From assembly GCF_001458335.1 (NCBI RefSeq), contig NZ_CYTO01000018.1, positions 1-34,421 on the forward strand: a stretch of DNA of 34,421 bases, written 5' to 3'. This DNA is from Cognatishimia activa. Lineage in GTDB: Bacteria > Pseudomonadota > Alphaproteobacteria > Rhodobacterales > Rhodobacteraceae. Under the pieces are notes generated by a model. The model made no database searches and had not been told where the DNA came from. It worked only from the letters and a program-made list of their open reading frames with translations. This document shows, piece after piece, positions 14,686 through 23,075 of the stretch (positions within the stretch are counted from its first letter, which is position 1; each line of letters starts with the position of its first letter). The position numbers were made by a program, and so were the translations under genes.

Positions 14686-14769
14686 ATACAAGGCTGCCAA
14701 GCACCCAATCAACATAAGTATATTATTGACAGTATGGTATAGTATCGTATGTTGGGTGCAGCCTTGTAT
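14686..14769 (+). promoter_or_regulatory. mob operon promoter inside an 84-bp imperfect inverted repeat
   Basis: Outer arms ATACAAGGCTGC (14686-14697) and GCAGCCTTGTAT (14758-14769) are perfect complements. Inner arms CACCCAA (14702-14708) with TTGGGTG (14752-14758), and AACATA (14711-14716) with TATGTT (14748-14753), continue the symmetry with small offsets. Between them lie -35 TTGACA (14726-14731) and either -10 TATGTT (16-nt spacer) or an extended -10 TGGTATAGT (14735-14743). This looks like an autoregulated promoter/operator, probably for MobC, and may also be part of oriT. The stretch 14500-14680 shows nothing recognisable. Confidence 0.55.
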
Positions 14770-14802
14770 GAAGGTGGCAGGAAATAGGGGGTCTTTCTTC
14801 GC

Positions 14803-15384
14803 ATGTCTCGCTCGAAACGTCTCACTGATGCAGAGCGCATGGAGATCGTGCGCGAAGCCGCGGACGGAGTGTCCACGTCCGTGCTTGCGGAGCGGTTCGA
14901 GGTGACGCCTCGGGCGGTGCAATACACGGTGAAGAGTGACGAGGAGCGCCAGCGCGACACGGCGGTTCCAGTCTTGGCGGTGAGTGTGAAAGTAACCTCT
15001 GATGAGATGGCGGCGTTCGATGCGGTGCTGGCGTCAGCGGGGATCGAGACGCGCTCGGAAGGGCTGCGCCGCTTGATGCAAGCGGCAGGTGGCACCTTTG
15101 TGGCGGACGCCCAATTAGCGGCAGAGATGGCGCGCTATCGTGCTTCTTTGAACGAGGTTGGAAACGGTGTCGCCCAGATTGCCAAGCAGATGCAAAAGGC
15201 CAATCGGGCGGGGCAGGGAACGGGCCCCGAATTCTCCGAGTTGCGGCTTGCACAGATGCGCGGGTTAGCGCGGTTCATTTTGGACAGTGCAGACGAGATT
15301 GACCTGCTTGTGCGCCGCCGTCGTGATGCCATGCAGATGGACGCGACAGCCGCTTTGAGGGAGTTTGCTCATGCGGCTGAATGA
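14803..15384 (+). CDS. mobC: MobC-like relaxosome accessory protein
   Basis: This 193-residue DNA-binding mobilisation protein has residues 5-45 resembling a helix-turn-helix (RLTDAERMEIVREAADG ... SVLAERFEVTPRAVQYT). Residues 60-95 form a ribbon/helix segment, and 108-130 carry the MobC signature (LNEVGNGVAQIAKQMQKANR). It is expected to bind oriT, assist strand opening for the relaxase and repress the mob promoter. ATG 14803 is preceded by a G-run (14787-14791). The 3' end overlaps the relaxase start at ATG 15371 by 14 nt, so the two are co-translated. Placement and motif make the call good, although similarity outside the motif is weak. Confidence 0.8.
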   Translation: MSRSKRLTDAERMEIVREAADGVSTSVLAERFEVTPRAVQYTVKSDEERQRDTAVPVLAVSVKVTSDEMAAFDAVLASAGIETRSEGLRRLMQAAGGTFVADAQLAAEMARYRASLNEVGNGVAQIAKQMQKANRAGQGTGPEFSELRLAQMRGLARFILDSADEIDLLVRRRRDAMQMDATAALREFAHAAE

Positions 15385-17614
15385 TGCAGTAGACGCGGTT
15401 ACCGGTGAGGTGTTTCGCGACGGGTGGAGCCGGATTCGTGGCTCGATGCAGGGTCTGTATGCTTCAAAGCAAAAGCAGATGGTGCGCGCTGCGGCAGGAC
15501 ATCGGGCAGCCGTGTTCAAGGCGATCCGGGGGGGTGGGACGCACACTAAATCCCGGCTCGCAAACCAGCTGGAATACCTCACGACGAAGTCTACCCATAT
15601 CGTTGACAGCAGCGGGTTTCTGGATGGCAAATCCAGCCTTGAGCGCAGCGAGATCAAAGACCTGACCGAGCGCTTTGCCAAGCGGTGGGACGGCGGGTTC
15701 AAACCCAAGCTTGGGCAAACCACGCATCTGCTAATGTCGTTCCCGATTGGCACGCGCGGAGAGGATGTGCGCGACATCGCGACCGATGTAGCGGAGCGGT
15801 TCTTCCAGAATGACGAAGGGCACTTCGATTATATCATTGCGGTGCATGAGGACCGCGACCACCCGCATGCGCATCTCGTGTTGAATCGCCGTTCGCAAGA
15901 GGGTGAGTTCTTCTATTTGGCGCGCAATCATCGATTCAACTATGACGATTTCCGATTGGCGATGGTCGAGGAAGCGGAAAAGTATGGCGTGCGGTTGGAA
16001 GCCACGCGGCGAGTGGATCGCGGCGAGGTACATTACCCGCCCAAGACCCGCGAGGTCTACGCGGCTAAGGAAGAGGGCAGGACACCAGTGGAGCGCGAAC
16101 GGGTGGGCAAAGACCTGACCCGCACGCTTGCCGAAATAGCAAACACCAAAATCATGTTCCACTCGCTGGCTGCCGAGGCGTCCTCTGAGAACCGCGAAGA
16201 CATTGCTGAGGTCCTGTTCCTTGCGGGCGAGGTTCTGGCGAAGGGGGGGCACGTTGAAACCGCAGGAGGCATTTACATGGCCGAAGACGAGTCTTTTGAG
16301 GATCTGCGCAGCCGTTACGCGGAAAAGGTCGCGAACATCACAGACCTGATCGCCGCAAAGCCGGATGTGGAGCGGCCCGCGCTGGAGAAATCCCTCAACG
16401 CAATTCAGGCCCGCGTGCAGCATATGCAGCCGCTCGGGCTACGGTCCAATTCCCTCTCGGAGGTCCCGTCAGAAGGCGGGGTCTATTCTGAAGCCAACAT
16501 TCAGCAAAGCCAGTTCGAGCGTCTGTCTGAGCCACGGGTGCGCGCCCGCGTCGATGCAGCACTGCGCGGCACGGGGATCAGTACGTCCGAGGTCGTGGCC
16601 CGGATGGAGACAGGGGCGCAGAACGCGGCTCTGGAACATCAATGGATTGCGGATGATTTGTCCAAGGTGGCCGAGGCGAAGGATTTGAACCTTGAGCGCC
16701 GCGCGGATTTGGAACAGGCGCGGGATATCCTCAATGATGTACATGTGCAGCTGGGGACCATGCTGGAGCGGGAAGGTGTGCTGCGCCGTGACGGGGTCAT
16801 TGAAGAAGCCCGCGAGGTGCAGGCGCATGTGACTGAGGCCCAGATTGAAACCGCTACCAATGCGGTTCGCATCGAGACTCGAATTGAAGCCGGGACTGAA
16901 GATCGGGACGAGGCCGTGATCGAAAGCCGTGCCGTAGAGCGTTTGGAGGACGAACAGCGGGACTATCTGCGCGACCATCCAGAACTGATCGCGCGCCCGA
17001 CCGATGTGATCCGTATGAGCGAGGAGGGCAGGGCGGTGATCGTAGATCGGGCCGCTGCAGAGCGGGTTATCGTTGAGGTTGAAGCGGCGCGTTTGGGCGC
17101 GCACAGCAGGACGCCAATCTCCGTTTCCGTTGCGCGCGATCTACAGACGCGATATCCCGATATGCCCGAGCAGCTGGCGGAGGGTCTCGGCGACACATAC
17201 GCGCGCGTCTATGAAGCGCGCGGCGCTGAACGGGAGGAAAACCTTACCGAGCGCGAGACAACTACGATTGAAACGCCTGAACTGTCCCGTGTTCTCGCCC
17301 ATGAACGGGCAGGGGAATTGTCGTCGCCCTTTGAGACCGAAACCGAACGCGAGGCCTTCCGCGCGCAGGTGGCGCGGGTTTTGGACACGGCGCAGCTGGA
17401 TCGTCTGAACGATGGCGACAGCGATGCTTTGGAAAACATCATCGAAGATCGCCTCGACCGTCTCTATGCCGCAAAGGTCTATTTGCAATCGGATGCGGCG
17501 ACCGCAAACTCCGAGGCGTTGCGACAGGTTGTCGACGAGTTAGCAGACGTTGAAGTCGAAAGACAACGCGCGGCAGACGTGGACGGCGAGACGGAGCGGG
17601 GGCAGGTCCATTGA
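15371..17614 (+). CDS. virD2: VirD2-like relaxase (MOB-P type)
   Basis: This 747-residue conjugative relaxase nicks oriT and pilots the strand into the recipient. The N-terminal catalytic domain contains GGGTHTKSRLANQLEYL. Tyr69 corresponds to the catalytic Tyr of Agrobacterium VirD2, whose motif is almost identical. The metal-binding three-His motif HEDRDHPHAH is at 159-168. The remaining 500 residues are acidic/helical and poorly conserved, probably for export signalling. Start ATG 15371 is preferred to a TTG six bases earlier. The gene overlaps mobC by 14 nt and abuts virD4 (stop 17612-17614). Relaxase motifs are intact, so the plasmid should be at least mobilisable. Confidence 0.9.
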   Translation: MRLNDAVDAVTGEVFRDGWSRIRGSMQGLYASKQKQMVRAAAGHRAAVFKAIRGGGTHTKSRLANQLEYLTTKSTHIVDSSGFLDGKSSLERSEIKDLTERFAKRWDGGFKPKLGQTTHLLMSFPIGTRGEDVRDIATDVAERFFQNDEGHFDYIIAVHEDRDHPHAHLVLNRRSQEGEFFYLARNHRFNYDDFRLAMVEEAEKYGVRLEATRRVDRGEVHYPPKTREVYAAKEEGRTPVERERVGKDLTRTLAEIANTKIMFHSLAAEASSENREDIAEVLFLAGEVLAKGGHVETAGGIYMAEDESFEDLRSRYAEKVANITDLIAAKPDVERPALEKSLNAIQARVQHMQPLGLRSNSLSEVPSEGGVYSEANIQQSQFERLSEPRVRARVDAALRGTGISTSEVVARMETGAQNAALEHQWIADDLSKVAEAKDLNLERRADLEQARDILNDVHVQLGTMLEREGVLRRDGVIEEAREVQAHVTEAQIETATNAVRIETRIEAGTEDRDEAVIESRAVERLEDEQRDYLRDHPELIARPTDVIRMSEEGRAVIVDRAAAERVIVEVEAARLGAHSRTPISVSVARDLQTRYPDMPEQLAEGLGDTYARVYEARGAEREENLTERETTTIETPELSRVLAHERAGELSSPFETETEREAFRAQVARVLDTAQLDRLNDGDSDALENIIEDRLDRLYAAKVYLQSDAATANSEALRQVVDELADVEVERQRAADVDGETERGQVH

Positions 17615-19608
17615 GTGGATCCATGGGCAGGGTGCGGATTGCCATCGGGGTGGTTCTGGTCACTTGGGTGGCAGGGGCGATGGGCTACACAATTGCCTCG
17701 GCTGTGCTGACCTTTAAGGCCCTCGGGTTCAGCGCCGATATCGATTTTGGATATATCGCGCAGAATTACCTCTGGATCAGAGACAGACGGCCAGACGACT
17801 TCCAACTGATCAACCTGATCATCGGCGGATGTGCCGTCGCAGGGCTGATGATGAGCCTGGCCCTGTCCGGCTCGGCCCTCACGCGCTTTGGGCAAACCCT
17901 TTGGCAAAAGCGCGGTGAGATGAACGCCAACGGGTTCTTTGGGAAGCCCGGCACCGGGTTTATTCTGGGCAAGCTGGGCGGCCCAAAGTCGCGGGCCCGC
18001 TACATCACCTCAAAGGTCTTTCCCCATGCGCTGATCGTGGCACCAACGGGGCGCGGTAAAACCAGCGGCTTTGTGATCCCGAACCTGCTCACATGGCAGG
18101 GGTCTGCCGTCACGTTGGATGTAAAGGGCGAGTGTTTTGAGGCGACGGCGCGTCATCGCGCGGCCCAAGGCGACAAGGTCTACCGCTTCGCGCCCACGGA
18201 TTGGGAGGGCAAGCGGACCCATCGCTATAACCCGCTTTTGCGCATCTATGAATTGGAAGACCCCGCGCGTCAGCAGATGGAATTGCAACTGCTGGCGACG
18301 CTGTTTCTGCAAAGCGACAATGATCGCGTTCAAGGGCTTTTGAAGGGAGGTATTGATCTGTTCGTGGCGGCGGGCTTGTTGGCCTTCCAGCGCAAGAAGC
18401 CGAGCTTGGGCGAGATCTACCGGATCGCGGCCTCGGGGGGCAACAAGCAGAAAGAATATGTGGCGCGGAGCCACGAGATTGACAACAAAGCTGCGAAGCT
18501 GATCTTTACGCGGCTCGCGTCCACAAACAACGACACGCTGACCTCCTATGTCTCGCTTCTGATGACGTCAGGTCTGGATCAATGGCAGAACCCCGCAATT
18601 GACGAGGCGACGCAGGTTTCCGACTTTGATTTTCGCACGATCCGCAAAAAGCCGTTCACTGTCTATCTCGTTGTCCAGCCCTTGATGGTAAAGCCGCTTG
18701 CGCCACTGATCCGATTATTTTTCTCAGACCTTCTCTCGGCGATGCAAGAGAAGGAACCGGGCCAAGATGAGCCCTGGCCCGTGATGATCATGCTCGATGA
18801 GTTCAACCGCCTTGGCAAAATGCCCATTGTGGTTGAAAGCATAGAAACCCTGCGCACCTATCGCGGACATCTGGCGGTGGTGACGCAAACCATCCCCGCC
18901 CTTGATGAAATCTATGGTGAAAACACGCGCCGCGCGCTGCAAGGCAACGCAGGCGTAAAGCTCTACCTCACTCCCTCAGATGAAAAGACCATCGAGGAGC
19001 TGAGCAAGGCCGTGGGCAAGACAACAAAGACGGTCATCACGCGGTCGCGGTCGATTGGCAAGAATCCGTTTGAGGGGCGCAGCCAGTCTACGCGGACGGA
19101 AGAAACATCGTTGTTGCCTGAAGACGAAGCGCGCCGGTTGCCGCTCGATGAAATTATCATGGTCGTGGATGCCCAGATGCCAGTGCGGGCGAAACGGATC
19201 CAGTATTTTGATGACCGGCTGTTTGCGGCGATCCATGGCGCGCAGAAGGGTGATTTGCCGTTTCCGGAGCCGGGGGGAGGGGGCCCGCAGGGCACGCTGC
19301 CTTTGAGTGTTCAGGCGATGCCTTTGTTCCCGCGTTCGCAAGGGGGAGGAGAAGATGAAACCATATCTGATAGCGCGGATCAGGTGCGAAGCGAGGCGGA
19401 ACATCTGCCGACGCGGTCCGACGGACCGCCGAAGAAGTCCGCGGCCGCGGTGCAGGCGGTTGTCGCAGAGGCGCAAAGGCAGATGGAGATGGAGTTTGCC
19501 GCGCAGGTGCCTGCGACCGATTCAGAAAGAGAGTCGGACAAAGAGCCCTTACGGAATGCTGTGGGTGATTTGGAGGAGTTGGAGTTGACGGTGAAACAGA
19601 ATCTTTGA
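17611..19608 (+). CDS. virD4: Type IV secretion coupling protein VirD4/TraG
   Basis: This 665-residue inner-membrane ATPase links the relaxosome to a mating channel. Two N-terminal membrane segments (about residues 9-34 and 66-90) flank a short periplasmic loop. Walker A APTGRGKT is at 144-151 and Walker B VMIMLDEFNRLG has Asp396/Glu397. VVTQTIPALDEIYG and the following block are typical of TraG/VirD4. The last 120 residues are a low-complexity acidic tail. The start could be TTG 17611, overlapping the relaxase stop, or ATG 17623; both keep the first membrane segment. No virB genes follow, so any channel is encoded outside the window. The next gene is convergent. Confidence 0.93.
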   Translation: MSGSMGRVRIAIGVVLVTWVAGAMGYTIASAVLTFKALGFSADIDFGYIAQNYLWIRDRRPDDFQLINLIIGGCAVAGLMMSLALSGSALTRFGQTLWQKRGEMNANGFFGKPGTGFILGKLGGPKSRARYITSKVFPHALIVAPTGRGKTSGFVIPNLLTWQGSAVTLDVKGECFEATARHRAAQGDKVYRFAPTDWEGKRTHRYNPLLRIYELEDPARQQMELQLLATLFLQSDNDRVQGLLKGGIDLFVAAGLLAFQRKKPSLGEIYRIAASGGNKQKEYVARSHEIDNKAAKLIFTRLASTNNDTLTSYVSLLMTSGLDQWQNPAIDEATQVSDFDFRTIRKKPFTVYLVVQPLMVKPLAPLIRLFFSDLLSAMQEKEPGQDEPWPVMIMLDEFNRLGKMPIVVESIETLRTYRGHLAVVTQTIPALDEIYGENTRRALQGNAGVKLYLTPSDEKTIEELSKAVGKTTKTVITRSRSIGKNPFEGRSQSTRTEETSLLPEDEARRLPLDEIIMVVDAQMPVRAKRIQYFDDRLFAAIHGAQKGDLPFPEPGGGGPQGTLPLSVQAMPLFPRSQGGGEDETISDSADQVRSEAEHLPTRSDGPPKKSAAAVQAVVAEAQRQMEMEFAAQVPATDSERESDKEPLRNAVGDLEELELTVKQNL

Positions 19609-19871
19609 GCCGGTGTGGCTTTTCGTGCGAACGGGATTAGTCTGGAAGGGAGGATCGAAGCCGAACAGTCGTCGGGTTATCAATTGACGCACGAGCTGAC
19701 ATCAGCCTCTGGCAATCTGTCGACACCATGGTGGTTCCTTGGCCCCAAGTTTGTATCCTGTTGTGTATCTTAAGGTGCATCGGCGCGCTGCCGTTTACTT
19801 GATGAACGCCACGCGGGGTTTCATGTTGATCGGGTAAATACTGCAACGTCCATAAGAGCAGCATTAGCTTG
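19609..19871. other. Intergenic region between convergent virD4 and the AraC-type regulator
   Basis: No gene is seen in this 263 bp. A weak AGCC / GGCT hairpin followed by TTT sits right at the virD4 stop (19608-19623). A TATCCTG heptamer occurs at 19754-19760. The region marks the junction between plasmid backbone and the sugar-utilisation locus; no insertion-sequence ends are visible. Confidence 0.3.
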
Positions 19872-20795
19872 CTAGGGCTGCGCGTGAAATGCCAGAAACG
19901 GATTGCTTCGCTGTGACTGGCGACGGTACTCTGCAGGGGATTGTTTATGTTCCTTGGTGAACGCTTCGTAGAAGGCGGATAGCGACGCGAACCCACTATC
20001 GAGTGCGACAGATGACACCTTCGCCTCGGTTTCGACTAGGAGCATTCGAGCGTGGGACAAACGGGTCCGTGTCAGATGCTTCTTGATACTGACGGTCAAG
20101 ACATCCCGAAAAACCTGCCCGGCGCGCGCCGGAGACAAGCTTGATGCCGCCGCAATATCTTTCACGTTGATCGGTAGGGTGAAGTTTTCGGAGATGAATC
20201 GCAACATTGATTCGACTTCTTGCATCGTCGTCGACCTAACTGAGAATCCATTGCCCCGGCTTGGGCTTGAAATCAGCGTAGACCACCCTTCTAACGCAAG
20301 CCGACGCAACCGCGTTTCAATTTCGGCAAGGTGCGTTCGCCGCCAGGGGGTCTGCTCAAGGTGCTTCTCATTGTAGATCCTGTTGATTAGCAAGGCGTCC
20401 AATGGATCATCATTTCGAGAAGCAATTACTTCGCCGGTTAGGATGGCTTTCACGAGATCGGACGGCAGACCCCAACGCACGAATTGACCCAGCGAAAGAT
20501 AGATGTTGGTAATACGTCCTTCCCCATAGACATCGGTAACTTTATGTGGCGCAGCACCCCAAAACACGACCAGTCGATTGGCCTTCAACTTTGCTACCTG
20601 GCCCGAGAATGAGTAGTCCAAATGACAATTCTGAAGGAAATTCAATTCCACCGATGTGTGGTGATGGAAGGGGGTATCAAAGAGTGTCGGTTTGTGGCTC
20701 TCAATGATGAAGTTGTTTGGAGTCGGTACGCGGGTCTGATCAACAGACTCCGAAAATGGAACTATCGCGTCAACAGAACTTAGCCTTTGTGCCAT
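19872..20795 (-). CDS. AraC-family activator, MelR/AgpT-like
   Basis: This 307-residue regulator has an N-terminal sugar-sensing cupin half that follows E. coli MelR closely: FHHHTSVELNF, LVVFWGAAPHKVTD, then a GLPSDLVKAILTGEVI helix. The C-terminal AraC DNA-binding domain (about residues 205-300) has two HTH motifs, including IAAASSLSPARAGQVFRDV and VALDSGFASLSAFYEAFTKEHKQSPAEYR. MelR activates melibiose genes in enterics, and AgpT is the AraC-type activator of alpha-galactoside uptake in Sinorhizobium. Transcribed away from the agpA-like gene, it is probably the galactoside-dependent activator of that operon. The start at 20795 has AAAGG upstream on the minus strand. Confidence 0.9.
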   Translation of the reverse strand: MAQRLSSVDAIVPFSESVDQTRVPTPNNFIIESHKPTLFDTPFHHHTSVELNFLQNCHLDYSFSGQVAKLKANRLVVFWGAAPHKVTDVYGEGRITNIYLSLGQFVRWGLPSDLVKAILTGEVIASRNDDPLDALLINRIYNEKHLEQTPWRRTHLAEIETRLRRLALEGWSTLISSPSRGNGFSVRSTTMQEVESMLRFISENFTLPINVKDIAAASSLSPARAGQVFRDVLTVSIKKHLTRTRLSHARMLLVETEAKVSSVALDSGFASLSAFYEAFTKEHKQSPAEYRRQSQRSNPFLAFHAQP

Positions 20796-20952
20796 GCTAT
20801 GCCTTTCATGCCTCGGCCCGAGTACCGGGGACTCGACACCTGAGATGAGACTTTAGCATCAATATGCAAAAACAGGAAGAAGTTGTTATAAAACCGGAGG
20901 ACGAGACAAATACCTTCAAGGAGAATGCTAAAATTCTAAGGGAGGAAACCAA
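20796..20952. promoter_or_regulatory. Divergent control region of the alpha-galactoside operon
   Basis: A -10-like TATAAA lies at 20887-20892 facing the transporter genes, without a good -35, as expected for an activator-dependent promoter. Candidate operator elements are the inverted repeat GCAT / ATGC at 20856-20867 beside the missing -35, and CGAGT / ACTCG at 20819-20835. A related direct repeat (ACCGGGGACTCGACA at 20824 and ACCGGAGGACGAGACA at 20893), and distant arms TTTAGCAT (20852) and ATGCTAAA (20925), are also present. GGGAGGAAA just before 20953 is a strong ribosome site. Confidence 0.5.
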
Positions 20953-22974
20953 ATGATTCACAAACTCACTTGTACTGGATTCTTGCTGGGCGGCGTCTGC
21001 GCCGCTACGCTGGGAATCACCACAGCAAATGCCGATGAGATGCCCCCAGAGCGGAGCCTAGCCGGCCTTGAATACGACCTGATTGGTCGTGACGATTTGT
21101 ATTCGTACCGTTCGCTCGATAACTACAGCCAAGCGCCGTTCCTTGACGCACTGGTCGCAAGTGGCGCACTTCCGCCTGTTTCTGAGCGACTGCCAGCCAA
21201 TCCATTGGTCTTTAATGCCTCAGCAATGTCTGACGGGATCGGCGAATATGGCGGCGTTTTCCGTCACGTAATCGGTGGACGTCCTGAAGGCTTCCATTGG
21301 ATTGCCGGTCAGCACCAAGGTTGGGGCGGCATCAACATGGCCGTTCAGGAATGCCTTGTACGCCAAGGTCCGCGTTGGCAAGTTCGCGCCGAAGACCAGA
21401 CTGGTCCTTTGCCTAACTTAGCCCACTCATGGGAGTGGAGCGAAGATATGACCGAGCTGACCATGCATCTTGTCGAAGGTGTCAAGTGGTCTGACGGCGA
21501 TCCGTTTGATACCGATGACATCGCCTTCTGGTGGAACGACAACGTCGAAGATGAAAACGTGACGAGCCGCATTCAGGCTGGATCTTTCGGTGGTGGAGCG
21601 AGCCTTGAGGTAATCGACGATTACTCATTCAAGTTCGTATTCCCAAGCGCACAATCGGAAACTGTTGTCGAGGGTCTCGCCTATATTCAAGGTTGCCCGG
21701 GGCCGAGCCATGTGCTTCGCGATTCTCATCCGACCTATAATTCCGACGCTTCTTACGACGATTACCTGAACGCAATGCCGTCAAGCGATGTACCGGTTCC
21801 AGTTTTGGGTGCGTGGGTTCCAGTCGAGCACCGTCCAGATGAACTGGTGATCCTTCGCCGCAATCCATACTACTGGAAAGTGGACGATGCCGGAAATCAG
21901 CTGCCCTATCTCAACGAGATGCACTTCAAGTTGACGACTTGGGACGACCGTACGACACAAGCTGTCGCCGGTACCGGTGACTGGTCGAACATGGAAAACC
22001 CAGGCAACTACGTTGAAGCGCTTAAGCAAAGCCAGGATGAAAACGCCCCGGTTACTGCTAAGTTCGGACCGCGGACATTGGCGTTCCGGATCGAGTTGAA
22101 CTTTGCTCAGAACATGGCTGACAGCGACTACGACGCTGAACTGCGTGGGTTGTTCCGTGAGCAAGATTTCCGCGAAGCGCTTAGCTCGGCAATTGATCGA
22201 GACGCTCTAGGACAAGCTTTGGCACGTGGTCCATTCGCTTATCCATACATGGGTGGTTTCGCGAGCGGTTCACCTTACTATGATGCGGCTTCGACTGACT
22301 ACACGCCGTTCAATCAGGGATACGCGAACGAGCTTCTGGCCGGTCTCGGTCTGGAAGACACGGACGGCAACGGGATCTTGAACGTGCCTGGCACGGGTGA
22401 AGACCTTGTCATCGACATGACCTTCAAGTCTCAGCGTAATGACGACCGTAAGCAGGTTGAAGCAGTGACATCGCAGTTGGCTGAAATCGGAATTCGCGTA
22501 TTGCCAACGCCGGTTGATGAAACCAGCTTTGATCCGATCCGCAATTCTGGCAGCTTCTCAGCAATTCTTCAGCGTGTAAGCTTTGTTTTGCCTACACGGG
22601 AAACTTGCGGAAACTTGCCGACGTCCGAAATCTGTCCAGCGTTCCACCTAGCTGGATCGGAAGGTCGAGATTTCCTTCCGTTCGAAGCTGAACTTGCGGA
22701 CTCTGTTCTGAAATTTAACGCATCTAGTGATGCGGCTGAACAGGCGGACATTACCAAGCGGATGCAGGCACTACTTACAGAGAACCACTACAATATTGGT
22801 TTGGTTCAGGTTCCTGCGGCTCTGTTGGTGAACAAGCGGGTCCGCAATGCGCATCCTGGTACACCAGTCTTTATGTACGAGTGGGCTGAAGACGCGGTAA
22901 TCCGTGAACGCCTGTGGGTGCCTGCTGAATTGCAAACAGAAGAGCTCCTCCCTGGTACCGTAGCCCAATACTAA
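20953..22974 (+). CDS. agpA: ABC transporter substrate-binding protein, family 5 (AgpA-like)
   Basis: This 673-residue periplasmic solute-binding protein belongs to the peptide/nickel-type (SBP_bac_5) family. The signal peptide covers residues 1-27 with an ANA cleavage site; no lipobox is used. At 673 aa it is much longer than typical peptide-binding proteins (about 530), which fits AgpA, the alpha-galactoside-binding protein of Sinorhizobium that also belongs to this family. SBP_5 features include NLAHSWEWSEDMTELTMHL, VKWSDGDPFDTDDIAFWW and FREALSSAIDRDAL. It is the first gene of the operon, has the strongest ribosome site, and is followed by a stable hairpin. Substrate (melibiose/raffinose type) is inferred from neighbours. 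Confidence 0.88.
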   Translation: MIHKLTCTGFLLGGVCAATLGITTANADEMPPERSLAGLEYDLIGRDDLYSYRSLDNYSQAPFLDALVASGALPPVSERLPANPLVFNASAMSDGIGEYGGVFRHVIGGRPEGFHWIAGQHQGWGGINMAVQECLVRQGPRWQVRAEDQTGPLPNLAHSWEWSEDMTELTMHLVEGVKWSDGDPFDTDDIAFWWNDNVEDENVTSRIQAGSFGGGASLEVIDDYSFKFVFPSAQSETVVEGLAYIQGCPGPSHVLRDSHPTYNSDASYDDYLNAMPSSDVPVPVLGAWVPVEHRPDELVILRRNPYYWKVDDAGNQLPYLNEMHFKLTTWDDRTTQAVAGTGDWSNMENPGNYVEALKQSQDENAPVTAKFGPRTLAFRIELNFAQNMADSDYDAELRGLFREQDFREALSSAIDRDALGQALARGPFAYPYMGGFASGSPYYDAASTDYTPFNQGYANELLAGLGLEDTDGNGILNVPGTGEDLVIDMTFKSQRNDDRKQVEAVTSQLAEIGIRVLPTPVDETSFDPIRNSGSFSAILQRVSFVLPTRETCGNLPTSEICPAFHLAGSEGRDFLPFEAELADSVLKFNASSDAAEQADITKRMQALLTENHYNIGLVQVPAALLVNKRVRNAHPGTPVFMYEWAEDAVIRERLWVPAELQTEELLPGTVAQY

Positions 22975-22993
22975 GCTACGTGACCGCAACTCG

Positions 22994-23022
22994 TCCTACT
23001 CCCGCAAAGCGCGGGGGTGGGA
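22994..23022 (+). promoter_or_regulatory. Intercistronic stem-loop after the binding-protein gene
   Basis: TCCTACTCCCGC (22994-23005) pairs with GCGGGGGTGGGA (23011-23022) over 12 bp, allowing two G-U pairs, with a 5-nt loop. Such hairpins after binding-protein genes stabilise the upstream mRNA or partly terminate transcription, giving an excess of binding protein over permease. Confidence 0.65.
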
Positions 23023-23075
23023 CATCTTACTTTCGCACTTTCCTCATGACGCCATAAGTCGGGAGCACTTGTCTC

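Noticed and set aside
14469-14708. Minus-strand open frame in the oriT region
   Set aside because: No motif or start signal; the region is better explained by transfer-related DNA sites.
16300-17614. Possible frameshift or fusion in the long C-terminal half of the relaxase
   Set aside because: The frame is continuous, and long acidic, poorly conserved tails are usual in this relaxase type.
19754-19760. Second TATCCTG heptamer, downstream of virD4, as a nic site
   Set aside because: A few chance copies of a 7-mer are expected in 34 kb. No inverted repeat or repeat cluster accompanies it, unlike the copy at 14475.
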